Positions 1 through 7,793 of a DNA stretch of 64,000 nt are shown here, one piece after another (within the stretch, counting starts at the first letter, position 1; each line of letters opens with the position of its first letter). The position numbers and the translations under genes are program-made. Origin of the DNA: Actinomyces sp. B33 (GTDB lineage: Bacteria; Actinomycetota; Actinomycetes; Actinomycetales; Actinomycetaceae); assembly GCF_028437565.1 (NCBI RefSeq), contig NZ_JAMRYR010000003.1, positions 186,001 to 250,000 of the forward strand. The letters are read 5' to 3'. The notes under the pieces were generated by a model. The model was not told the origin of the DNA. It did not search any database and saw only the letters and a program-made list of their open reading frames with translations.

Positions 1-643
1 GGTGCGCGTGCGCCAGCCGTTGGCGTCGATGTCGGTGGTCTCCGAGCAGTGCGCGGCGCTGCGCTCCTTCGCCGGGCTCATCGCCTCCGAGGTCAACGTC
101 AAGGAGGTGCGCCTGACGACGCCGGCGGAGTCTGGCCTGTCGGTGACGACGGAGGTGTCGCTCAACCCGCGGGCGTTCTCGCCTGAGATCCGCACACTCA
201 CCTCGCAGCTGTTCCAGGCTCAGAAAGCGGGGGAGTGGCTGGTGTCGGAGGACGGGGCGTCCTGCACGTTCCCGGGGGTCGAGGCCGAGGGCGGGCCCGT
301 GGTCCTGTCGGGCGAGCAGTTCTCCGTGTCGACGTCGGTCGACGCGCAGGAGGGGCAGGTCGCCGATGTCCTCGCGTCGGGCACGTTCGTGGTCCTCGAC
401 ACCGAGGTGACCGCCGAGTTGGAGGCCGAGGGGTATGCGCGCGACGTGGTGCGCGCCGTCCAGGACGAGCGCAAGAGCGCGGGCCTGCACATCGCCGACC
501 GGATCGACCTGGCGCTGACGGTGCCGGCGGATCGGGTCGCGGCCGTCGAGGCGCACCGGGAGATGATCTGCCGCGAGACCCTGGCTCTGGCGCTGTCGGT
601 CGAGACGGGCGAGAAACTGGTCGTGGAGGTCGCCAAGCACTGA
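1..643 (+). CDS. ileS: Isoleucyl-tRNA synthetase, C-terminal part
   Basis: This is the last 213 residues of a large class I aminoacyl-tRNA synthetase; the 5' part lies outside the window. The visible segment is the C-terminal region after the anticodon-binding domain, typical of actinobacterial and eukaryote-like IleS. It shows a conserved EGYARDVVRAVQDERK stretch (about residue 142) followed by the A/T-L-A-L-T-V strand pattern of this family. The enzyme charges tRNA-Ile in the cytoplasm. In actinobacteria ileS commonly lies just upstream of folC; here about 13 kb of accessory DNA separates the two. The identification rests on the tail only, so IleS is preferred over ValS or LeuS from the C-terminal motif and the neighbourhood. 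Confidence 0.85.
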   Translation, partial: VRVRQPLASMSVVSEQCAALRSFAGLIASEVNVKEVRLTTPAESGLSVTTEVSLNPRAFSPEIRTLTSQLFQAQKAGEWLVSEDGASCTFPGVEAEGGPVVLSGEQFSVSTSVDAQEGQVADVLASGTFVVLDTEVTAELEAEGYARDVVRAVQDERKSAGLHIADRIDLALTVPADRVAAVEAHREMICRETLALALSVETGEKLVVEVAKH

Positions 644-675
644 GCGGCGCGGCCGGTAGGGCCGCGAAGCCGGTG

Positions 676-709
676 GAGCGCCGGCGCCCCGCGCGGGGCG
701 CCGGCGCTC
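676..709 (+). terminator. Hairpin terminator of ileS
   Basis: A perfect 15-bp GC-rich stem (676-690 with 695-709) closes on a GCGC loop and is followed by TGCTTTTG. It lies 33 nt after the ileS stop and marks the end of core sequence before the accessory island. Confidence 0.85.
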
Positions 710-774
710 TGCTTTTGCGGCCTTCTCCCATGTCGGGGACCCTTCGTCCGAGAGCAGTCGCCTATGGCCTCGAC

Positions 775-780
775 TACACT
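775..780 (+). promoter_or_regulatory. Possible -10 box of the restriction-modification operon
   Basis: TACACT lies 38 nt upstream of the preferred helicase start (GTG 818). No convincing -35 is visible. The in-frame ATG at 764 lies upstream of this box, which argues against it as the start. Confidence 0.35.
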
Positions 781-817
781 CCTGTGCGGTGCGATTCCCG
801 ACGGCGTGAGGAGTGGC

Positions 818-3800
818 GTGGGACTGATCGACAACGTGAATACGCGTTTCGGCGATGTGCTGAAGGCCGAACTCGATGGCGGGTCGAAACTGCGCATCAT
901 GGCGGCGACCTTCTCGATCTACGCATTCGAGGCGCTGCGCGACGAGCTGGAGAAGATCGACGACCTCGAATTCATCTTCACCGACCCGGCCTTCGCTCCC
1001 GAAGAGGCGACTGATCGGATCCATAAGGAGAAGAGGACCTTCTTCATCCCCGGTCTCGCCGAGTCGTCGATCGCGGGTTCTGAGTTCGAGGTCCGGCTGC
1101 GCAACAAGCTCACCCAGAGGGCGATCGCGCGCGAATGCGCGGCGTGGGTCCGCCGCAAAGCCCGCTTCAAGGCGAATACGAGCGGCCAGCACATGCAGCC
1201 GGTCGCCCTCGTCGACGAGCGCACGACCTTCACCGGCCTGTCGGGCTTCACCTCGGCCGACCTCGGGTACGAGCGCACGAACGCCGTCTCGAACTTCGTC
1301 CATCAGACGGATGAAGGGGCGGTGTCCCGCCGGTACATCGACCTCTTCGATCAGATCTGGGCGTCGCCGGAGAAGGTCGCGGACGTGACGGAACGGGTCT
1401 GCGAATACATCGAGACCGTCTACCGGGAGAACTCCCCGGAGCGCGTCTACTTCCTCATCCTCTCCTCGATCTTCACGGATTTCCTCGAGGACATCTCCGA
1501 GGACGTCCTGCCGAATGATCGGACCGGCTTCAAAGAGACGAAGATCTGGAACACGCTCTACAACTTCCAGCGCGATGCGGCGACGGGCATCATCAACAAG
1601 CTCGAGACCTACAACGGGTGCATCCTCGCCGACTCGGTCGGCTTGGGGAAGACCTTCACGGCCCTCGCCGTCATCAAGTACTACGAGCTGCGCAACAAGT
1701 CGGTCCTGGTCCTGTGCCCGAAGAAGCTCGCGGAGAACTGGACCGCGTACAACTCGAACCTCAGGACGAATTTCCTCGTCGAGGACCGCTTCACCTACGA
1801 CGTCCTGTGCCACACGGACCTGTCGCGCACGAAGGGCGAATCCCTGGGGATCCGCCTGGATCTGGTGAATTGGGGGAACTACGACCTCGTCGTCATCGAC
1901 GAGTCGCACAACTTCCGCAACGCCGACTACGCGGAGGAGAAGGAGTCCCGCTATCAGCGCCTCATGCGCGAAGTGATCCGCGAGGGCGTGAAGACGAAGG
2001 TCCTCATGCTCTCGGCGACCCCGGTGAACAACCGGTTCAACGATCTGAAGAATCAACTCCAGCTCGCCTACGAGGGCGATTCTGAGAACTTGTCGAAGGC
2101 GCTGACGCTGTCGACGTCCGTTGACAAGGTCTTCTCCCAAGCCCAGGCGGTGTTCAACGAGTGGTCGAAACTGGCTCCGGCCGAGCGCACGACCGACCGG
2201 ATCCTCGAGATGCTCGATTTCGACTTCTTCACCCTGCTCGACGCGGTGACGATCGCCCGCTCGCGCCGCCACATCCAGACCTTCTACGACACGACCGAGA
2301 TCGGCCCTTTCCCGACGCGCTTGAAGCCGTTGGCGATTCGCGAGCCCCTGACGGATCTCGAGGGTGCTCCGACCTTCGACGAGATCTACGAGGCCCTCAT
2401 CCACTTGACGATGGCCGTCTACACGCCGCTCGCCTACGTCCATCCGAGCAGGCGGGCGATGTACGAGGAGATGTCCGCCGTGACGGCCGGCAATGGACGG
2501 TCGAACATCGGACAAGGTGGCCGCGAGCAGGGATTGAAGACCCTCATGACCGTGAACCTCCTCAAGCGCCTCGAGTCCTCGGTCGCCGCCTTCCGCCTCA
2601 CTCTCACTCGCGTGGCGGATCTCGTCGACCTGCGTCTTCGGCAGCTCGATGAATTCGCCGCGGCTCGGGGGACGGGCGCGGCGAACGCGACATTCGGCGG
2701 CATCGATTTCGATGCGGAGGATGCGGAAACAGTCGAGATGATGCTCGCCGTCAACGACTCGGTGCAGATCGATTTCCGCGACATCGACGACGAGTCGTGG
2801 AGGAGGGATCTTCGGGCCGATCGGGAGAGCCTGCGCGCGCTCATCGCCCAGATCGAGGGGATCACGCCCGAACACGATCTCAAGCTGCAACGGCTTCGGT
2901 CGCTCATCCGCGAGAAGCAGGAGAACCCGATCAATCCGGGGAATCGGAAGGTCATCGTCTTCTCGGCCTTCGCCGACACCGCGGCGTATCTGTACGCGAA
3001 TCTCGCGCCCGCCCTGAAAGAGGCGGGTCTCGAAACGGGCCTCATCACCGGAGGGGGTGCGGGTGCGAGGACGACACTCGGTACGGGTATCGATTTTCAG
3101 ACGGCGATGACCCTCTTCTCCCCGATGTCGAAGCATAAGGACGCGGTCCTCCCGAACGATCCACGCGAGATCGACGTCCTCTTCGGCACGGACGTCATCT
3201 CCGAGGGCCAGAACCTCCAGGACTGCGATTACCTGGTGAATTACGACATCCACTGGAACCCGGTGCGGATCATCCAGCGCTTCGGTCGCATCGATCGCAT
3301 CGGTTCGCGCAATTCGACGATCCAAATGGTGAACTTCTGGCCGGACATCTCCCTCGACGAGTACATCAACCTCAAGGAGCGCGTCGAGAACCGCATGGTC
3401 ATCGCCGACATCGCGGGCACGGCAGACGACAACGTCCTCACGTCGGAGAACGCCGATGCGCAGTTCCGCAGGGAGCAGCTGCGCAGACTCCAGGACGAGG
3501 TCATCGAACTCGAGGACGTGCGCACGGGCGTGTCGATCACGGACCTCGGGCTCAACGACTTCCGGATGGACTTGCTCGGCTACGTCGATCGTTACGGGGA
3601 TTCGGCGCACTCGCCGAAGGGCCTGCATGCGGTCGTGCCCGCGGACCGGGAGAAGGGCCTGGTTCCCGGCGTGATCTTCGCGCTGCGGAACATCAAGGCG
3701 GGGGACCGGCTCAATCACGGCAACCGGCTGCATCCGCATTACCTGGTCTACCTCGACGAGGACGGGGAGGTCGTCGCGGATCATTCGGAGGCGAAGCGCC

Positions 3801-4078
3801 TGCTGGATCTGCTGCGCGCCGGCTGCCGACCGTATTCGGAACCGGTCGGTGAGGTCGTGAGGCTGTTCAACGTGGAGACGAAAGATGGTCTCGACATGCG
3901 TCGCTATTCGTCGCTGCTCTCGGAGGCGATCCGTTCGATGATCGAGGTCGACGAGGAGCAGTGCTTGGATTCCCTCTTCTCGCCGGGACCGACGAGGGCG
4001 GCGTCCGAGATCACGGGACTCGACGACTTCGAATTGACGGCGTTCGTCGCCGTCATTGATCCGGAGGATCGGGCATGA
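818..4078 (+). CDS. PLD-like/SNF2-family helicase of a type III-like RM operon
   Basis: A 1086-residue superfamily 2 helicase of the kind found beside type III-like methyltransferases. The N-terminal ~230 residues resemble a degenerate phospholipase D-like module (FSIYAFEAL start, then an H...TGLSGFTSADLGYERTN segment). The SNF2-type motor follows: Walker A DSVGLGKT near residue 272, DESH near 361, LSATPVNN near 398, and motif VI QRFGRIDRIGS near 820. GTG 818 is chosen because TGAGGAG sits 4 nt upstream and family members begin close to the following LIDNVN; ATG 764 is in frame but upstream of a possible -10. Its stop overlaps the next gene (ATGA), so the operon is translationally coupled. 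DNA translocation or remodelling in phage defence is inferred. Whether the PLD part cleaves DNA cannot be told, since a clean HxK pair is not evident. Confidence 0.85.
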   Translation: MGLIDNVNTRFGDVLKAELDGGSKLRIMAATFSIYAFEALRDELEKIDDLEFIFTDPAFAPEEATDRIHKEKRTFFIPGLAESSIAGSEFEVRLRNKLTQRAIARECAAWVRRKARFKANTSGQHMQPVALVDERTTFTGLSGFTSADLGYERTNAVSNFVHQTDEGAVSRRYIDLFDQIWASPEKVADVTERVCEYIETVYRENSPERVYFLILSSIFTDFLEDISEDVLPNDRTGFKETKIWNTLYNFQRDAATGIINKLETYNGCILADSVGLGKTFTALAVIKYYELRNKSVLVLCPKKLAENWTAYNSNLRTNFLVEDRFTYDVLCHTDLSRTKGESLGIRLDLVNWGNYDLVVIDESHNFRNADYAEEKESRYQRLMREVIREGVKTKVLMLSATPVNNRFNDLKNQLQLAYEGDSENLSKALTLSTSVDKVFSQAQAVFNEWSKLAPAERTTDRILEMLDFDFFTLLDAVTIARSRRHIQTFYDTTEIGPFPTRLKPLAIREPLTDLEGAPTFDEIYEALIHLTMAVYTPLAYVHPSRRAMYEEMSAVTAGNGRSNIGQGGREQGLKTLMTVNLLKRLESSVAAFRLTLTRVADLVDLRLRQLDEFAAARGTGAANATFGGIDFDAEDAETVEMMLAVNDSVQIDFRDIDDESWRRDLRADRESLRALIAQIEGITPEHDLKLQRLRSLIREKQENPINPGNRKVIVFSAFADTAAYLYANLAPALKEAGLETGLITGGGAGARTTLGTGIDFQTAMTLFSPMSKHKDAVLPNDPREIDVLFGTDVISEGQNLQDCDYLVNYDIHWNPVRIIQRFGRIDRIGSRNSTIQMVNFWPDISLDEYINLKERVENRMVIADIAGTADDNVLTSENADAQFRREQLRRLQDEVIELEDVRTGVSITDLGLNDFRMDLLGYVDRYGDSAHSPKGLHAVVPADREKGLVPGVIFALRNIKAGDRLNHGNRLHPHYLVYLDEDGEVVADHSEAKRLLDLLRAGCRPYSEPVGEVVRLFNVETKDGLDMRRYSSLLSEAIRSMIEVDEEQCLDSLFSPGPTRAASEITGLDDFELTAFVAVIDPEDRA

Positions 4079-4764
4079 CCGCAGATTCGGTGTTGTTCGC
4101 GTGGCCGGGGGAGTCTCTGGGCAGGAGGATCCCGAAGGAGCGGGTGTACACGGAGTCTGTTCAAGCCCGGCGCCTGCGCGAGAAGCTCGTCGGAGAGGTC
4201 GAGAGCCTCACCTGGAGTCGTCGTTTGAGCGAGGACTCGGTGAACCTCCCGGGCACGACGAAGGTCTGCGAGATCGAGGTGCTCGAGGTCGTCCTCAAGG
4301 GCGAGGAGGTCTCCGATGGTGTCCTCGAGGCGATCGATCGCGCGATTCCCCATCCTGTCGTCTTCGAGTTGCGGCGGATCCTCGGAGGTCTGGAGGAATC
4401 GCGCCAGCTCGTGGTCCTTTACGGCGCCGCCGGTGCGAAGGCGAAGCAGCGTCCGATCCTCGGGACATCGTGGGTGCCGACGGCTTCGCCTCGTACGGGT
4501 CTGCCGGTGGCTCTCGATCTGGAAGCCCTGTATGTGCGAATCGCCGCCGTCCTGGGCGGCCAGGAGGCTCGGGCGGGGGAGACTATCGCCCAGTACGGCT
4601 CCCGGATCGAGCGGATCCGGCGCCTACGAGCCGAGATCGATCGCGCGGATCGGAGGATCCGCGCGGAGAAGCAGTTCAATCGCAGGGTTGAGCTCAACGA
4701 GCGCCGCAAGGCCCTCGCTGCCGAGCTCGATGCTCTCACGAACGGAAGAATCGGAGCACACTGA
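4075..4764 (+). CDS. DUF4391 family protein
   Basis: A 229-residue protein matching the DUF4391 family by its start (GRRIPKERVY near residue 17) and its position between an SNF2 helicase and a type III Mod, where the family is repeatedly found. No catalytic motif is recognised. Residues about 185-222 are charged and leucine-heptad rich (RIRRLRAEIDRADRRIRAEK), predicting a C-terminal coiled coil that could mediate assembly with helicase or Mod. It overlaps both neighbours by ATGA/TGATG junctions, so it is made stoichiometrically with them. The function is unknown; a structural or specificity role in the RM complex is inference. Confidence 0.75.
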   Translation: MTADSVLFAWPGESLGRRIPKERVYTESVQARRLREKLVGEVESLTWSRRLSEDSVNLPGTTKVCEIEVLEVVLKGEEVSDGVLEAIDRAIPHPVVFELRRILGGLEESRQLVVLYGAAGAKAKQRPILGTSWVPTASPRTGLPVALDLEALYVRIAAVLGGQEARAGETIAQYGSRIERIRRLRAEIDRADRRIRAEKQFNRRVELNERRKALAAELDALTNGRIGAH

Positions 4765-6607
4765 TGGACAAGATGAGGATGACGTCGCCGGATCTGATCG
4801 AGGCGAATATCGACAAGATCGCCGAGCTGTTCCCCTCGGTAGTCACTGAGATGTCGAGCGGGGGGGGGGGGAGCCTCGAAGAGGAATTGACTTCGACCTG
4901 CTAAGGCAGGAGCTCTCCGACCACATCGTCGAGGGCCCGCAGGAGCGCTACCGGCTGGAGTGGCCGGGCAAGCGCAAGGCCGCACTCGCGGCGAACACCC
5001 CGATCGCGAAGACCCTCCGACCGGATCTCGAAGAATCGGTGAACTTCGAGACGACGAAGAACATCTTCATCGAGGGCGACAACCTGGAAGCACTGAAGCT
5101 TCTGCAGGAGTCCTACCTCGGCAAGGTGAAGCTCATCTACATCGACCCGCCCTACAACACGGGCCATGACTTCATCTACAACGACGACTTCGCCGAGACC
5201 CGCCAGGAGTACCTCGAGCGCTCAGGCCAGGTCGACGACTCCGGCGCGCGCCTCGTCGCCAACACCGAGTCGAACGGACGCTTCCACTCCGACTGGCTCT
5301 CGATGATGTACCCCAGGCTGAAGCTGGCGAGGAACCTCCTGAAAAGTGATGGAGTGTTCGTCATGTCGATCAGTGATGTCGAGGTGGCGAATGCTAGAAG
5401 CCTACTTGATGAGATATTTGGTGAAAGAAATCTTGTTTCTCAAGTGGTAGTCAAGGCGCGTGCTTCGATTTCGAATGACAAGATCATTTCGGAGAGTCAT
5501 TCGCACCTTCTGATTTATGCTCGCGATGTGACTGAACTGGATTCTCTGCGTTCATCAATTGGGATTGATCCTGACTTGTCTGGATTTTCGAATCCCGATG
5601 GAGATTCGAGAGGGGCTTGGAAAGCTGTGCCACTGGATGGTCCTGGTGGAGCGAAGAAGGGTAATCCTTATTATGAGTTTCTTGGAGTTAAAGGATTCTG
5701 GCGATATTCGGAACGTACGATGCAAGAAAAGTATGAAGAGGGTTTGATTGTTCGTTCAAAGAATGGGTTGCAACAGAAGTACTTTCTCTCTCAGGCTTGC
5801 GCGAAGAGGAAGACTGTTTCGTCATGGTGGGATGATTGTGGTTTAAATTCGACGGCGACTCGACGTCTCTCTCTGTTGATGGGAGGTAGTGTTTTTGATA
5901 CTCCGAAGCCGTTGGAACTCTTGGTGAAAATAATTAAAATGTTTACGTTTGGTGAAAGTGTCCCTATTGTCTTTGATTTCTTTTGCGGTTCTTCCACGAT
6001 GGGACATGCGCTTTTGTCTGTAAATGCGGAAGATGGTGCGAGGAGGCGCTTCGTCATGGTTCAACTCGATGAGAAGACTGATCCGAAGTTAGAAGCGGCA
6101 AAGGCTGGATATTCGACGATCGCAGAACTCTCTCGTGAGCGTATTCGCCGTGCGGGACGGAAGATCCTCGAAGAGTCTGGGAAGAGCGAGGACGAGCTCG
6201 ACATCGGGTTCCGCGCGTTCAGAATCGATTCCTCGAATCGTCTCGACGTGCAGAAGAGCGCGGATGAGACCGTGCAGTCCGATCTTCTGTCCCTCACTTC
6301 GGGGATCGAGACTGATCGCACCAGCCTGGACCTCCTCATCCAGGTGATGCTCGAGTGGGGCCTCGAACTCTCCCTTCCGATCGTGCGCGACGACCTCGCC
6401 GGCCGCGAGGTCTTCTTCGTCGCGGACGACGCCGTGGCCGCGTGCTTCGAAGAATCCGTTGCCCTCGACCTCGTTCGTGAGATCGCCGAGCGCCAGCCGC
6501 TGCGCGCCGTCTTCCGGGATGACGCCTTCGCCTCGGACGCCGAGAGGATCAACGTCGAGCAGGTGTTCCGCGAGCTCTCGCCCGTGACCGACCTCAAGGT
6601 GATCTGA
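4764..6607 (+). CDS. Type III DNA methyltransferase Mod, phase-variable, out of frame here
   Basis: This encodes a beta-class N6-adenine methyltransferase (Mod) that would give a type III enzyme its specificity. ATG 4764 overlaps the DUF4391 stop. As written, a 12-G run at 4860-4871 leads to TAA at 4902 after 46 codons. The body of the protein continues in the -1 frame (IDFDLLRQELSDHIVEGPQ just after the tract). A tract of 10 or 13 G joins the frames and gives 613 or 614 residues, the normal family length. In the joined protein, FIEGDN lies near residue 105, IDPPYNTG (motif IV) near 127 and DFFCGSSTMGHA (motif I) near 404, the order expected for type III Mod. About 5340-6150 (target-recognition region) is far more AT-rich than both ends. 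An internal GTG at 5039 could start a shortened protein but has no good ribosome binding site. A sequencing error in the homopolymer is the main alternative. Confidence 0.85.
4860..4871 (+). repeat. Poly-G tract (12 G) inside mod
   Basis: Twelve consecutive G residues lie 97 nt into the mod gene. With 12 G the reading frame is closed. Arithmetic on the two flanking frames shows that 10 or 13 G gives a full-length Mod and 11 G gives neither. Such tracts slip during replication and act as on/off switches. Confidence 0.9.
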
Positions 6608-7779
6608 TGACCGGATATCGACCGCTTGGTTTTGATGCTTCATCTTATTTGACGGAGCGAGAATACTCGATTAATGCGTTGACTGCAGATGATTTCTATA
6701 GGCGGATTGCTAAGGTGCTTGATGGGCTGACGAGTCATACGTCGCTCAATGCTCAGCTGGGGGGATCGTTGGGCTCGGCAAAGAAGCTTCTTTTGTATCG
6801 GGGTCAGGCTGATGAGAATTGGGCTTTGACTTCGAGCCTATATCGTAGAATTGTTGATAAATTTGGCTCTTATGTCTCTGTCGATGAAGTTGAGAATGTG
6901 ATGCGACGTGTTGAGAATGAGATGCTTGAAAAGTGTGAAAAAGATGGTTGGCTTCGAGGGTTTAAGTCCTTTGAAAGACTTGCCGTGATGCAGCACTATG
7001 GTGTCCCCACGAGGCTTCTAGATGTTACATCTGATTGGCGAGTGGCGCTCTATTTTTCCTGTGAGTTTCTGTCGGATTGCCCTGATATTGACGGTCGTCT
7101 GTTTTTGTTGACGATCAATGTGAGGAAAGGTGAGCGGAGTAAGTCGTGGATCTCGTCTGATGACGCTGATCCAATGCGTTCAAATAATGTCTCTTGGGTT
7201 GATAAATATGTATCGGATCACTCGGCTTGGCCGGTTCTCCTTACTCCTTTTGATAGTCGCATTGCCGCTCAAAGAGCCTCTTTTCTTGTTGGTGGTTTGA
7301 GGTTGCCAAAGATTGATTCTGGGAGTAACCTTAGGAGGTGGCTTATCGGAAATGTTCAAAAGGAAGAGTCGGAAGTACTTGTTTCCGCCTTGCCGATTAA
7401 TTTCTTACCTCCCGGACCATTACGTTTTCGGGAGTTTTCGAGTGGTGTTAAAGATCTTCTTCGCGTGTCACCTGGATATGGCGAAGAATCCTTGAAGGTC
7501 TGGTCGGCTTCTGCAATTAGCCTTAGGGTCCCTTCGAGATTTAAGGCCTCTCTCTGTGAGCTTCTGCGTAAAGATGGGGTGTCGCGCGAGGTCCTGTTCC
7601 CCAATGTTGAATTGCAAATGAACGGCTTGTCTGAATTTGTGGAAGCTGCAGTTGTTCAACTTGAGAGTGGGAGATATAGTCGATTTCAGCGGAAATTTAG
7701 AGAGTCGATGGGGGAATTTTTGCTGGAAGGTAAGAAGAGTTTGCGTTTAAGCTCTTCGGAATCTTCTTCGGGAATGTGA
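6607..7779 (+). CDS. FRG domain-containing protein
   Basis: A 390-residue protein with the FRG domain signature: LLYRGQADENWALTSSLYRR near residues 61-80 and MQHYGVPTRLLDVTSDWRVA near 128-147, then a conserved ALYFSC. The rest is unrecognised. It starts on the mod stop (TGATG overlap) and ends just before res, so it belongs to the RM operon. Its codons are strikingly AT-rich (about 45% GC by eye) against roughly 63% in helicase, DUF4391 and res, indicating separate acquisition. FRG proteins occur in defence neighbourhoods but their biochemical activity is not established to my knowledge. An accessory effector, or a modulator that fires when restriction is breached, is only a hypothesis. Confidence 0.75.
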   Translation: MTGYRPLGFDASSYLTEREYSINALTADDFYRRIAKVLDGLTSHTSLNAQLGGSLGSAKKLLLYRGQADENWALTSSLYRRIVDKFGSYVSVDEVENVMRRVENEMLEKCEKDGWLRGFKSFERLAVMQHYGVPTRLLDVTSDWRVALYFSCEFLSDCPDIDGRLFLLTINVRKGERSKSWISSDDADPMRSNNVSWVDKYVSDHSAWPVLLTPFDSRIAAQRASFLVGGLRLPKIDSGSNLRRWLIGNVQKEESEVLVSALPINFLPPGPLRFREFSSGVKDLLRVSPGYGEESLKVWSASAISLRVPSRFKASLCELLRKDGVSREVLFPNVELQMNGLSEFVEAAVVQLESGRYSRFQRKFRESMGEFLLEGKKSLRLSSSESSSGM

Positions 7780-7793
7780 GCGCGGGGATTCTA

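Noticed and set aside
764-817. ATG 764 as start of the helicase gene
   Set aside because: It precedes a possible -10 at 775-780, has no ribosome site, and the family N terminus aligns just after GTG 818.
5039-5060. Internal GTG 5039 as the true start of Mod
   Set aside because: Family-typical sequence extends ~50 residues upstream in the same frame back to the G-tract, and no ribosome site precedes 5039.
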